DNA from: Eulemur rufifrons | Lineage: Eukaryota > Chordata > Mammalia > Primates > Lemuridae | NCBI RefSeq assembly: GCF_041146395.1 | Contig: NC_090997.1 | Location: 35,629,501-35,693,500 of the forward strand | DNA length: 64,000 nt | Reading direction: 5' to 3' | Part shown: positions 24,101 to 35,014 of the stretch, piece after piece | How the letters are laid out: each line of letters starts with the position of its first letter | Numbering within the stretch: position 1 is the first letter of the stretch | Translations under genes and position numbers: made by a program | Notes under the pieces: generated by a model | Database searches by the model: none | What the model was told of the DNA's origin: nothing | The model's input: only the letters and a program-made list of their open reading frames with translations

Positions 24101-24104
24101 AAAG

Positions 24105-27100
24105 TAGTCTTTTAAAGCATAGCATTTATATACCTATCCTTTACATGAATACAGATTTTTCTCCTTGAGAAGAAAAAGGTATTCCATAATTATAACAAAA
24201 GTGGGGTTAAATGTTAGTGAGAGACAGAAGATATGAAAAAATACCAATTATTTAAACTAAGATCAATGGTCCTTGCCTTAAATTTAGAGTTTTGAAAGGC
24301 CTGCATTTCAAACAGGCTTATTTTATCATGTTTCCTCTAGAATAGTCTTGTAAATGGTAACTTATATAAACACTTAAGAAAAACTACAATTTGTTCCAGG
24401 CTAGAAGTGAATACTGACTTTACTCCTCCATGTCGGAAGGCAGCCTCATTTTAAAAATTACGGAGCACTGGCGGTTTTTGTATTTGTTGGAAATGATTTT
24501 CAAATAAATTCAGTAATCATATCCTGAAATCCACTTACACAAGGCCTACATTATGAGTATTACTGAAGTAAAAGTGACTTCTAAGAATTTTAATAATGTG
24601 TTAGTTTTTACATCAACATAACTTATGTTTGACCAATTTCCAGAGTTGATATTAATAGCTTAGATCTGCTGTTAACTAACAGCTAATAAAAAAAAAATGA
24701 GAAGGTCATGTTAGGCTGGATTTAGACTTTGAATTAATACAGTAAAAGCAGAATTTATGAAGATATGATGGGTGATCTCACCAGTGTGTAATGACCTTGT
24801 GTCTTGATTTTTCCAGGATAACCTTTACAGCAAATGTTTTGTCTTGTCTTCTAATAACTATTCAAAATACTTAGGTTAGTTTCAGGTCAAAAGTTCTGAT
24901 CCAAGTCTCTTCATGGAGTAGAATCCACTGCACAGAACTGTATCTCTCATACTATGAATTGAAATTCCACAGAAAGTTTCATAATTGATTGTATTTGGCC
25001 ATCCTTGGTGTGAATAGTCCTGGTAGCACTGAGTAGTGTGAATGAATTTTTATCTCTTCTTGAGTGCAAGCTTTTAAAAGGGAGAGTAGGGAGGACATGT
25101 AAGAGTGCTGGGTACACATAAGGTAGGGAAATTAGTATTAGACAATATTAATGAAGATAGGAAAGGGCCCAGATTAGGAGATTCAAAAAATAAAAACACA
25201 TATTTTGTCACCTCAGAATTTTCCTAGATTTGGCCCTGCAAGCAATGGCTTTTCAGCTCATGAGCAACGGAGATACATGTCAGTTATATTCACAATTCGT
25301 TCCATCAACTATGCATATCGATAGCTATTAAAAGGGGAATATTGGCTAGTTGTTCTCCTTTCACTGAATATAGGAGGAGGGGATTTTCATGACAATCTAA
25401 TACCAAAGTGACTTTGAGGAAAGGAAGATATTTTTTCCACCCCAGAAATTACTCATATTTTATCCTGTCTTTAAGGCTATTCACTGAGGCCAAGTTCCAC
25501 AAGTTAAATCCCAGTCTTTGCATGGCCAGCATAAAAACCTCTGTAGGCTGGCCAGTTCTAAGGTCATCTTGATATTAAGGTTCAGAACAGAGTTTACTCA
25601 AAGCACTCCTGAGGAGATCTTAGCGACCCACATCTGCAATTTGACCTGGAGCTGAATCCAGATTCCCAGTCTATCTCAGTGTCAAATGATCCTCTGAAAC
25701 AAAGAGACAAAAGGAACTAACACCTTATCAGTTCATGTCATCTGTATGCGTGTTTAAACTAAGGCAGAATTTCCTAAGGCACATTGTTAGACCCCAGAGG
25801 AGGTTATAAAAGTCCCATTGGCAAAGAATATGTGTGGGATGAACTAGGTGAAAGTCTGCCTTGAGGCAGGGGATGACCCACAGAACATACCCTCCAGCCT
25901 GAGACATTTCATGATCAAGCAGTGAGTTGCCAGCAGTTGAAAGTCGGCATGAGAGAATTGTGCTGCTCATGGCCAAGAACACTTCTGTGAAGGATCTTGT
26001 CTTGCATTTGTGCCTGTATTTGGTGGAACTGTGAAAATCATAATGGAAAAAAGGAGAACAAGGTGAGTACAATTCCTTCCCATGATCCTGAGGAGTGGCA
26101 GTGATGCAGAGGAAAAAGAGAAGAAGGAAACTGGAAACAAAGAAAGTAACTGATCAGGAAAGGAACAGTGGCCAAAAGGATGAGCAAGAGACTTGTACAA
26201 AACATATCAAAATGAACTCACCAAAGCTCACTTGATAAGCAAATCTTATTAATGTCTGTCCTCTACAGAAATGTGGCTACAAACTGATCAAGGGCAGGGA
26301 GGACCCAAAATCTGAGATTAAGGCACAGATTCAATGTGGAAGTAGGAAGAGAAGATATATATCAGCCTCTAAAATCTTCAAAGGTACAAAATCAAGCTTT
26401 CAGTGTGCAGATGTTGGTGTGAGCCAGTTTGAGACCTCTCAAGAAATTCCTGGAAGCAGAGGGAGGAGGTTAGTAATGAAAGAGGTGGAGTAATTTTATT
26501 AGCCAAAGAAAAGGCTTTCTGCAACTTGGAACTCCCTTCAGGTTAAATTTTCATGCCAAAAACTTATTCATGCCAAGGGCTTTTCAAAGAATTCTGCAAG
26601 TGAAATAAAAACACCTGTCATGACTGTGGGTGAACCCTTCTGGACGATTTGGCAAAAAGAGATCCCCTTGCTGTAGAATGCAACTAGTTACACACTATAA
26701 GTAATCTGTTGTGTCGAAGACATAATCCCTATGTAGCTCCTTCCAAAACCTGAGACTGGCCTAGCACCTAAATTGTCTCATTATATTCTGGAGCCTGGAG
26801 CCTTTCCCCATCTTTAGGAGAATGAGAGTGTGTTTTCTATTTGTATGATCTAGTTGGGAAGGCTGACTACAAAAGAACAGCATCAGCCCCCAACCATGCC
26901 TCCCCACCTCCACCCCACTATGCCTTCCACAAAGGAATGGCTCTACATGTGAAGCCTACAGAATACCTCAGTAACGTCTACATAACAGGCTACCGGCCCT
27001 CCCTGGGAAAACTCGAAATGTAAGCAAAATTAATCTCTTTCTTCCACTTCTATATGGCAAGAGCTGCCTCAGTCACAGCCAAAGTGATAAGGCCCAGTGG

Positions 27101-27300
27101 ATCTGGGCAGCTTTCATTCCTCCAGACCACGGCACCTCCTCCCCTCCAAGTCATCATAAAACTCACACCAACTGGCTGCAAGTCCAGAAGCAAGTTAATC
27201 AGCTTGTCTGCCCTTGGATTTCCTCATTTAAAAAAAAATCATACTGGTTTTACACATTCTGTATTCTAGGTAAGTTTTCATTTGATGAAGGTTTTCTACA
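24105..27300. other. Long unassigned stretch
   Basis: About 3.2 kb in which I recognise no repeat family, RNA gene or exon. Small frames, including 114 codons on the minus strand (25728-26072), match no family I know. Some of it may be old decayed transposon that needs a profile search to see. Confidence 0.4.
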
Positions 27301-27703
27301 GCTCTATCAGTTAGGGTTATTAATTACAAGCAACAGAAACTGTCTTGGGCCTTTTTATGTTGATATAACAGACACTGGATAATTTATAAAGAAAAGAGGT
27401 TTATTTAGCTCACAGTTCTGCAGGCTGGGAAGTTCAAGGGCATGGCACTGGCTTCTGATGAGGGCTTTTGCACTACGTCATAACATGGAGGAAGGGCAAA
27501 GGGGAAGAGGCCACATGAAAAGGGGTAAAACACCAGGCGTATCCATGGCAATGTTTATAACAACCCACTCTCACTAGAACTAATCCAGATTCTTCAAAAT
27601 GAGAACTCACTATCATAAGAATGACATCAAGCCTCCCATGAGGATGGAAACCCCTTGATTTAAACACCTCCCACTGGGCCCCACCTCCCAATACTGACAT
27701 ATT

Positions 27704-27718
27704 AGAAATCAAATTTCA
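27704..27718 (+). repeat. Left target-site duplication of the YBX1 retrocopy
   Basis: agaaatcaaatttca, repeated without mismatch at 29238-29252. Preceded by TT, giving a TT/AGAA site, a variant of the L1 endonuclease target TT/AAAA. Confidence 0.95.
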
Positions 27719-27856
27719 GTTCGATCGGTAGTGGGAGCGGAGAGCGGACCCCAGAGAGCCCTGTGCAGCCCCACCGCCGCCGCCGGCCTAGTTACCATCA
27801 CATATCGGGAGGAGCCGCAGCTGCAGCAGCCGGCCCCAGTCACCACCACCGCAACC

Positions 27857-28822
27857 ATGAGCAGCGAGGCCGAGACCCAGCAGCCGCCCGCCGCCCCCGC
27901 CCTCAGCGCTGCCGACACCAAGCCCGGCACCACGGGCAGCGGCGCAGGGAGCGGTGGCCCGGGCGGCCTCACATCGCCGGCGCCTGCCAGCGGGGACAAG
28001 AAGGTCATCGCAAGGAAGGTTTTGGGGACAGTAAAATGGTTCAATGTAAGAAACGGATATGGTTTCATCAACAGGAATGACACCAAAGAAGATGTATTTG
28101 TACACCAGACTGCCATAAAGAAGAATAACCCCAGGAAGTACCTTCGCAGTGTAGGAGATGGAGAAACTGTGGAGTTTGATGTTGTTGAAGGAGAAAAGGG
28201 TGCGGAGGCAGCAAATGTTACAGGCCCTGGTGGAATTCCAGTTCAAGGCAGTAAATATGCAGCAGACCGTAACCATTATAGACTCTGTCCACGTCGCAGG
28301 GGTCCTCCACGCAATTACCAGCAGAGTTACCAGAATAGTGAGAGTGGGGAAAAGAATGAGGGATCGGAGGGCGCTCCTGAAGGCCAGGCCCAACAACGCT
28401 GGCCCTACCGCAGGCGAAGGTTCCCACCTTACTACATGCGGAGACCCTATGGGCGTCGACCACAGTATTCCAACCCTCCTGTGCAGGGAGAAGTGATGGA
28501 GGGTGCTGACAACCAGGGTGCAGGAGAACAAGGTGGACCACCAGTAAGACAGAATATGTATCGGGGTTATAGACCACGATTCCGCAGGGGCCCTCCTCGC
28601 CAAAGACAGCCCAGAGAGGACGGCAATGAAGAGGATAAAGAGAATCAAGGAGATGAGACCCAAGGTCAGCAGCAGCCTCAACGTCGGTACCGCCGCAACT
28701 TCAATTACCGACGCAGACGCCCAGAAAACCCTAAACCACAAGAGGGCAAAGACACAAAAGCAGCCGATCCACCAGCTGAGAATTCGTCCGCTCCGGAGGC
28801 TGAGCAGGGCGGGGCTGAGTAA
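27857..28822 (+). CDS. YBX1: YBX1-like cold-shock domain protein, open retrocopy frame
   Basis: The frame is 321 codons with no stop or frameshift; parental YBX1 is 324 residues in human (from memory). The ATG at 27857 is chosen because it gives the YBX1 N-terminus (MSSEAETQ) in a good context (accATGa); the frame is open further upstream only from a GTG in the leader. Layout: Ala/Pro-rich N-terminus 1-46; cold-shock domain about 47-125 with RNP1 NGYGFI at 66-71 and RNP2 VFVHQ at 80-84, keeping the RNA-stacking W61, F70, F81 and H83; C-terminal alternating basic and acidic clusters 126-321. YBX1 binds mRNA and Y-box DNA in cytoplasm and nucleus. Relative to human the copy lacks four residues of the N-terminal Pro/Ala repeat, gains one near 227, and has changes in the basic region (L143, C144, W182). 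The W182 change fits CpG decay. Expression is unknown; without a promoter of its own it is most simply a pseudogene with a still open frame. Confidence 0.8.
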   Translation: MSSEAETQQPPAAPALSAADTKPGTTGSGAGSGGPGGLTSPAPASGDKKVIARKVLGTVKWFNVRNGYGFINRNDTKEDVFVHQTAIKKNNPRKYLRSVGDGETVEFDVVEGEKGAEAANVTGPGGIPVQGSKYAADRNHYRLCPRRRGPPRNYQQSYQNSESGEKNEGSEGAPEGQAQQRWPYRRRRFPPYYMRRPYGRRPQYSNPPVQGEVMEGADNQGAGEQGGPPVRQNMYRGYRPRFRRGPPRQRQPREDGNEEDKENQGDETQGQQQPQRRYRRNFNYRRRRPENPKPQEGKDTKAADPPAENSSAPEAEQGGAE

Positions 28823-29204
28823 ATGCTAGCTTACCATCTCCACCATCGTCCGGTTTAGTCATCCAACAAGAAGAAATGAATATGAAATTCCAGCAATAAG
28901 AAATGAACAAGATTGGAGCTGAAGACCTTAAGTGCTTGCTTTTTGCCCATTGACCAGATAACTAGAACTATCTGCATTATCTATGCAGCATGGGGTTTTT
29001 ATTATTTTTACCTAAAGATGTCTTTTTTGGTAATAACAAACGTGTTTTTTAAAAAAGCCTGGTTTTTCTCAATGCGCCTTTAAAGGTTTTTAAATTGTTT
29101 CATATCTGGTCAAGTTGAGATTTTTAAGAACTTCATTTTTAATTTGTAATAAAAGTTTACAACTTGATTTTTTCAAAAAAGTCAACAAACTGCAAGCACC
29201 TGTT

Positions 29205-29210
29205 AATAAA
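29205..29210 (+). terminator. Polyadenylation signal of the YBX1 retrocopy
   Basis: AATAAA about 14 bases before the A-tail, inherited from the parental mRNA. An additional AATAAA lies near 29147. Confidence 0.85.
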
Positions 29211-29237
29211 GGTCTTAAATAATTAAAAAAAAAAAAA

Positions 29238-29252
29238 AGAAATCAAATTTCA
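29238..29252 (+). repeat. Right target-site duplication of the YBX1 retrocopy
   Basis: Second copy of agaaatcaaatttca, directly after the A-tail; identical to 27704-27718. Confidence 0.95.
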
Positions 29253-29294
29253 ACATGAGTTTCAGAGGGGACACACACACAAACCATAGCAGAA

Positions 29295-30195
29295 GCCTAC
29301 TAAGAAAAAACTTCTAAGGAATTTATTAAAAGAATCTAGCTTGTAGGATCTTTAAGACAGCTGGAAAACCAGGAATGGAAGCTACACAGCCAGGAAAAAC
29401 ACCCAACATCACAGCACAGAATTTATAATGACTTCAATTTTTGACCCGCAGAAGGAGAGATGTCCATGGATAATCTAAATAAACATTTCTTGTTGGAATT
29501 GGATAAACAAGTCTGACTCTGAGAGAAGAGTTCACAAGCAAGTAGTAGGTAACTAGAATGAAATCTTTGAAGAATATCATATCATAAACTACTTAGGAAT
29601 TTGAAACCAACACCTGGCCTCTGGTCCTGCCTCTATCATTAATAAGCTATGAAACTCATATGTAAATAAGCATATGGGACAATATGTATGGTTTTTAAAG
29701 GCCTTCCTTTTGATAATTTGTAAGATTCACAAGAAATATGTTATATTTCAAGAATGAAAGAGATTTAATTTTCTAGAAAGAGAAATCATAAGAAACAAAA
29801 TCAAAGTGTAAGAATTTTTAAAGTTTACTAATCAGTCAACAAGTTTTGGATTTACATAAGGGAAGGAAGGAGAAAATCAACAGGAAGCATAACCCTTCTC
29901 CCAAGTAGGTTTTCCCTCAACCTTCAAAAATTGGTTTTGGTGATTTTAAATATCCTATATGTATATAGTACTGGAGATGAAATTCAACCAAATCTATTTA
30001 GTCATTTGGAAAGATAACTACAAGGTTTCAACTTGTCTGTGTCTATGAGGTATTCTGTCTCCTCGCCAGGTTAAATAAAGGTCATCATGTGTAGAAGTTT
30101 GTCATTGAAGTAAGAAGGATAACTAGAAATAAGACAGCAAAAAAACTGAAAGAATCTGACATAAAAGAAGAGTTGGACAGATGATCTCTTTCAGC
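29295..30195. other. No recognised feature
   Basis: AT-rich unassigned DNA; no repeat or exon recognised. Confidence 0.45.
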
Positions 30196-30199
30196 CATA

Positions 30200-30760
30200 A
30201 AATGAGAAGATTCTATGATTTTTATATCACTTAATTGTGATATAATTTACATATCATAAAATTCACTCACTGTAAATATACATGTCACTGATTATTTTTT
30301 AGTAAATTTTCAGAATGTTAGAACATATTCATCATGTCAAAAAGTTTTCTCAGCCCATTTGCAACACATTCTTGCTCCCATCTCTAGGCCAATACAACCA
30401 TTGCTTTGATTTCTGTCTTTATATATTTGTCACATCTAAAAATTTTATGTAAATCAAATCACACAATACAAACTCTTTTTGTCTGGCTTCTTTCTCCTAT
30501 CATAATTTTTTGAGATTCATCTATGCTGCAGCATATATCAAACAGTTTGCTCATATTTATTACTGAAAAGTATTCCATTGCGTGGCCATATGACATTTTG
30601 CTTATCCGTTCACTAATTGATGGACTTTTGGATTGTTTCCAGTTTTTGGCTATTGGGAATAACACTGCTGTGAACATTCATTTTCTGAACCTTTGTACAG
30701 ACATGTATTTATTTTCATTTCTCTTAGGTAGAAGTGGGTGGAAGTGGACATACCATGTGA
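30200..30760 (-). mobile_element. Old L1 3' region, antisense
   Basis: Follows the reverse complement of old L1 3' sequence: 'gtctggcttctttctcct', 'gagattcatctatgctgcagca', 'aagtattccattgcgtgg', 'ttgatggacttttggattg' and 'gtttccagtttttggctattg' in order. Decayed; the two frames here (30459-30677 and 30523-30768) are not functional. Confidence 0.75.
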
Positions 30761-30764
30761 TTCT

Positions 30765-31145
30765 ATGATTCCAACAACAAAATCTAAATTGAAAAGTGAT
30801 CAAAGAAAAGATATTTTGGAAACATGAAATCTAAGAAGAAAAAGTAGCTAGATTCCTGTCCCAAGTTGTCATATCATTGCAGGAAAGCCCATTATTTATT
30901 TTTATGTTTTCAGTTCTTCTCTCACTGATGGTCAGCCCAGCAAAACCACTGCAAGTCACATTGTGGATCTTTTCATTTATCCTTTGAGAATGGCCTTTTC
31001 TTTGCCATTGAGAAAACAAGAGAAAGCAAGAAAGCCAAACTCAGTACCTCTAGCTCTTCTTTTCTAACACACTTCCCCACCAGGACTTTATGGAATTTAG
31101 ACATCTTTTAAGTAAACAGGAGACTGGTCAGCCCTTTATGAATTT
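30765..31145. other. No recognised feature
   Basis: Unassigned DNA. Confidence 0.45.
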
Positions 31146-31149
31146 GGAG

Positions 31150-32155
31150 GGACTTAACAAAACTGCACAAAACCTTCTCTGGCAACTCTGACTCCTTTGC
31201 TGCTTTCTCTCCCCACCTTCATCCCCTAAATATCCATGTGTCCTGGGGAAGCTGTTGCCTGACTTATCTTCTTGCTCCCACAAGATGATCTCATTTACCA
31301 TTCTTCACACACCCAGGGGGCCCAAATCTATATTCCCTGACCTCTCCTCCTGCCTTTTAATCTTCCCCTCAGGCACCTACTGTAGCTCTACATTTCAGAA
31401 ACTGAATTTTTCATCTTCACCCACAAACCTGCTTCCTTTACTCAATGCCTCATTTTAGGAATTGGGATCACTTTCCAGCCCAGTCTGCAGCATGAAAGTC
31501 ATCCTTAGCTGCTACTCCTCCCTTTAATCTTTCCCCACATATAATCAAATACCGCTTCTGTGGGAAAGGTCATGCCAGACCCTCCTCTCCATTCCAAATG
31601 CAGATCCCTCGGTTGTGGCCCTCTCATCTCTTCCCTGGACCTGCAGCCTACCTACAGCCTGTTTGTTCTGTCCTCTGTGTTGTTTCCAGAGTGGCTTTTA
31701 TGAAATGAAAGCCTGGTCCCGTCTTTACCCAGTTTAAAACCCATCAGTGGCATCCCATCACTTTCAGAAAGACTGTCAGTATTTTAAGCATGATTTACAT
31801 GTTTTGTATGATCTGGCTACTGTCAATCCCTCCCATTTCATATTCTGTCACTTTGGAGAATGCACTGCATAAAGAAAAATCAAATGAAGTGTAATTCCTC
31901 AAAATTAAATGCTTCTCACATTGTGTGCTTTCTTTGAACGTGGAGTTCTCCCTGCTTGATGTGCTCATCTCTGCCTTTTCCCCAAGTTGATTTGTTGCAA
32001 ACTCAACTTCAGGAGGCCTCCCCTGTATTCCCAGAATAGCTTAGGTGTCCTTCCTTTATGCTTCCAGTAACTTTCCTATGTCTCATAATGATGATCACCA
32101 TACTGCATTGCAGTTTTTCGTAGTGGTCTGTCTCCCTTGACTAGAGTATGAATTT
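31150..32155 (+). mobile_element. L2 LINE, 3' region
   Basis: Pyrimidine-rich sequence with the typical LINE-2 order: 'ctgcttcctttactcaatgcc', 'cagagtggcttttatgaaatg', 'taaaacccatcagtggcatccc', 'gtatgatctggctactg', and 'cttgactagagtatgaattt' near the end. The copy is long but diverged, as expected of a pre-eutherian element. Boundaries approximate. Confidence 0.7.
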
Positions 32156-32159
32156 ATTT

Positions 32160-32372
32160 AAGGGCATGGTTGTTATTGTAATAGACTGCTAAGAGCAGAT
32201 TCCTGGGTTTGAATCTTGGCTCTGTCTCTTACTATCTCCATGATCTAGGCAAGTTATTTAAACTCTGTGCCTCAATTTCCTCATTGACAAAATATGGAAA
32301 ATGATAGTGTCTACCTCATGGTATTATTGGGGAAATGAAATTAGTTAATCCATCTAAGGCACTTTGAAGGCT
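32160..32372 (+). repeat. MIR SINE
   Basis: Well preserved MIR: 'gcagattcctgggtttgaat', 'cttggctctgtctcttac', 'caagttatttaaactctgtg', 'cctcaatttcctcattgaca', 'ctacctcatggtattattgg'. Confidence 0.85.
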
Positions 32373-32382
32373 GGTATCCTTC

Positions 32383-32495
32383 ATCATCATTATCATTATC
32401 ATCATCATCATCTATATATGTATCTACATATATTTCCTTCATATATATATGTCATATACATTTGTGTGTGTGTATATATATATATCTCTAATCCC
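32383..32495 (+). repeat. Compound microsatellite
   Basis: (ATC)n at about 32383-32412 followed by alternating (TA)n and (TG)n runs to about 32492. Likely polymorphic simple sequence. Confidence 0.85.
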
Positions 32496-32499
32496 CAGC

Positions 32500-33475
32500 T
32501 AAGCACACAGCACATGAGATGTGCCATTTGTAGAAGAAATTAATAAATAAACATCTTTGTGGAAGTCATAGTTAAAATAGGAGAAGGTAATTTTGTCTTC
32601 CCTATCCCCAATACTACAAAGATGGAAGTACATAGAGACAATGAAATTTGGAATCGTTCCCATGATTACTAAGGGTGATACAGTGTCCAGGGGCAAAGGA
32701 AAAGATTGTCTTAAAATAAAGAGCACTGGTGATTGGCCTTACATCTTTTGGAGGGATCAAGGCGACAGAAAAGTGAGGGAAGGTCATTTGGATCTGGCCA
32801 TTGGGCACTCTGTCAAAGGAGAGCGCACTTTTACTGGAATGGGAAGGACAGGAGTCACACTGCTGGGGTGGAGTGACAGGGGAGGTGCTGAAGAAATCAG
32901 GATGTGGGTGCAGACCAGCTGATCGAGACATTTGGCAGTGAAGGGGAGGCTAAAAGTACCACAGAGGTGAAGGGAAGAAAGAGAATGCTCATGGCTTTAA
33001 TTTCCTAATCACTCCACTTACTAATGTTCCCTTTGGAGGGGATAAATGTTGCCTCTACAAGAGGAAATAATTGCTTGTCAGCTTGGGGCCAACTTCTCAA
33101 TTTGCTAACCACCAATGTCTTGCCAAGAATAAAAAGGTGACACCGTGCTGTAGAGAATGTCTGAATTTTTTTGTGTGTGTGTTGCTCCATTTACTTGAAG
33201 AAATCCATTGTTCCACTATGCTTGCCACATGTTAAGGGTGAGGAGACAGACATGGAGGGAGAAGAACAAGGATGTTACCTGCTTGCTAAAACTTGTAAGG
33301 AATGTATTAAGTGTTTGAGTCAGAGATATTAATCAAGACATTAGTCAGTTTTACTCAGGTCATTATGAGACATTGAAAGTTTAAAAATTCCAAGTAAACT
33401 GATTTCATTACTAAGGTAAGCACTGAATGTTAAATTTAAAATGGTAATATTTTTTCTAATTAAAAAACTAAATCA
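32500..33475. other. No recognised feature
   Basis: Unassigned DNA. The 105- and 109-codon frames at 32593-32931 are antiparallel to one another and match no known family; I treat both as chance. Confidence 0.45.
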
Positions 33476-33479
33476 AACT

Positions 33480-33850
33480 TCACATAGAAAGTGTACAAAT
33501 AAATTATAAAAAACAAAAATTAAAATCTTTAATCCTGCCATCCAGAAAAAAGTATTTTTGACACTTTATTATATTTACAATGAGTTTTTTCTACATGGAT
33601 GTGTGTGCACACACACACAAATTTCTACAAAATTAATAATCTACCCTATACAAACCTTTTATCCTGCTTTGTCTCACTCAGACCATAGGTACTTTTCCAT
33701 ATCCTTGAAAACATGATTATAATAATTATATAATATTCCATTTATTTTGTTTGATAATTTTATTTTTGTTGGACATTTATGGGGAAGTTTTTTTTTTAAC
33801 TTATTTGCCGCTATAAATAATGCTGCACCAAAAAATCTCTTTATCTAGCA
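33480..33850 (-). mobile_element. Old LINE fragment, antisense
   Basis: Phrases such as 'ataatattccatttattttg', 'ttttgttggacatttatggg' and 'gctataaataatgctgcacc' resemble reverse-complement old L1 3' sequence. Includes a (CA)n run at about 33608-33620. Heavily decayed. Confidence 0.5.
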
Positions 33851-33869
33851 GCATTCTTTCTTGTTTTTG

Positions 33870-34035
33870 TTTTTGTTTTTTTTTTTTTTTTTGAGACAGG
33901 GTCTTGTTCTGTTGCCAGGGTTAAAGTGCAGTGGCGTCGTCATAGCTCACTGCAGCCTCAAACTCCTAGGCTCAAGTGATGCTCCTGCCTCAGCCTCATG
34001 AGTAGCTGGAACTAAAGACATGCACCACCATGCGT
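33870..34035 (-). repeat. Partial Alu
   Basis: T-tract, 'gagacagggtcttgttctgt', 'catagctcactgcagcctcaaactcctagg', 'gagtagctggaactaaagacatgcaccacc'. Only about one monomer is present in reverse orientation; diverged, so older than the intact Alus. Confidence 0.8.
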
Positions 34036-34072
34036 CTCTAAGTCTGATAATTTCTTAAGAATGGATTCCTAA

Positions 34073-34154
34073 ACCGGGATTGCTTGAGCCTACGAGTTCA
34101 AGGCCAGCCTAGGCAAGATAGTAGACTCTGTCTTAGAAAAAAAAAAAAAAAAGA
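34073..34154 (+). repeat. 5'-truncated Alu with TSD
   Basis: About 65 bases of Alu monomer end ('ttgcttgagcc', 'agttcaaggccagcctaggcaa', 'actctgtct') followed by an A-tail. Flanked by an imperfect repeat of 'atggattccta' (34061-34071 and 34158-34168). A small truncated insertion directly beside the previous one. Confidence 0.7.
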
Positions 34155-34189
34155 GGATGGATTCCTAGAATTATTACAGCAATAAAATG

Positions 34190-35010
34190 CTCCTCATCAG
34201 AAATCAAACATTATTGTTATTTTCTAGAAGTTAATAACAATTGACACTTCTACCACCATGTGGGATGAAACTATTTTCTTTGCACTTAACCTTGCTAGGA
34301 TTCCTATCATCATTTTTCATACAGTATGGGAGATACCAATCTCATTTTTATATGCATTTTCACTTACTAACAAATTTAAACTTTTTTAATATCCATTATG
34401 GCCCATTTATATTTCTTGTTTTTAAGCTATTTGAGCATAAGTTTATTGGAGCCTTGTTTTTCTTAATAATTTTAATAGCTCTCCTTGTAAAAAGAAATTT
34501 AACCTTTCTCCCACATTTGTCTTTTAATTTTGATGATATTTTACATTCATACATAGCTAAAATTTTATATGATTAAACATTGTACGTTAGAATGTTAATG
34601 TAGTTTAAATATTTGGCACTTCTTCATGACTTTTATTCTTAGAATGACTTCTAATCTAAATTAGATGAATTTTACTGACATTTTTCTTTTAAAATAGGTT
34701 TTACATTTTATATTTAACTCTTTAATCCATCTGGAGTTTACTTTGGCATACAAAATGAGGTAAGGTTTTAACTTTATATTTCCAAATAACACCCAATCAT
34801 CACAGCACTATTTTTTTAAATTATAATCCAACAATCCTTTTTACTACTGATTTGTGGGACCACCTTTATGGTTGATACACTAATTCTTCTATCTACTAAA
34901 GTCTACTTCTGTATTTTCTATTCTGTTCCATTGATTTGTTTATTGATTCTGGTAACATTTTGATGACTAGCTTTAGAGTATGTTTTGGTGCCTAGTGGGG
35001 TACCAATAGC
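34190..35010 (-). mobile_element. Old L1 3' region, antisense
   Basis: Reverse complement of L1: 'actttaatccatctggagttt'-like words near 34720, 'ccaatcatcacagcacta', 'ctattctgttccattgattt' and 'gctttagagtatgttttgg' in order. Upstream, 'caattgacacttctaccacc' also fits. The 111-codon plus frame at 34241-34576 is a shadow within it. Confidence 0.65.
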
Positions 35011-35014
35011 ATTT

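Larger units (their letters stand above)
27719..29237 (+). mobile_element. YBX1: Processed retrocopy of YBX1 mRNA (whole unit)
   Basis: Complete retroposed mRNA: a leader of about 138 bases (starting 'gttcgatcggtag', typical of YBX1 transcripts), coding frame, about 400-base 3' UTR, polyadenylation signals at about 29147 and 29205, and an A-tail from about 29224. No introns are present and a perfect 15-bp TSD flanks it, so L1 machinery made it. The short leader loss and clean TSD indicate a comparatively young insertion. Confidence 0.96.
27343..29291 (-). mobile_element. MaLR (MST/MLT1-type) LTR split by the YBX1 retrocopy
   Basis: Reverse complement of an ERVL-MaLR LTR: 'ggataatttataaagaaaagagg', 'gctcacagttctgcaggctgg', 'gagaactcactatcataagaatg' and 'ctcccactgggccccacc' lie left of the retrocopy, and 'tcagaggggacacacacaca' with 'aaccatagca' lies right of it. 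The two parts (27343-27718 and 29253-29291) join smoothly once the retrocopy and one TSD copy are removed, so the LTR is the older layer. Its own promoter direction is opposite to YBX1. Confidence 0.75.

Noticed and set aside
25728..26072. 114-codon minus-strand frame
   Set aside because: No known family and no splice or retrocopy signals; chance frame.
27731..27856. Upstream in-frame extension of the YBX1 frame (363 codons in total)
   Set aside because: It begins at GTG, not ATG, and covers the known YBX1 5' leader. The ATG at 27857 gives the conserved N-terminus.
28158..28496. Other-phase frames inside the YBX1 retrocopy (for example 27763-28080, 28158-28496, 28218-28577)
   Set aside because: Shadow frames of the sense coding sequence.
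27788..28741. Antisense 317-codon frame opposite the YBX1 retrocopy
   Set aside because: A mirror of a GC-rich, compositionally biased gene. It has no recognised domain and its content follows from the sense codons.
32383..32495. Regular short repeats that might suggest an array
   Set aside because: Simple microsatellite, not a CRISPR or spacer array; the host is a mammal.
32593..32931. 109- and 105-codon frames on opposite strands
   Set aside because: They overlap antiparallel and neither resembles a protein; at most one could be real and there is no support for either.
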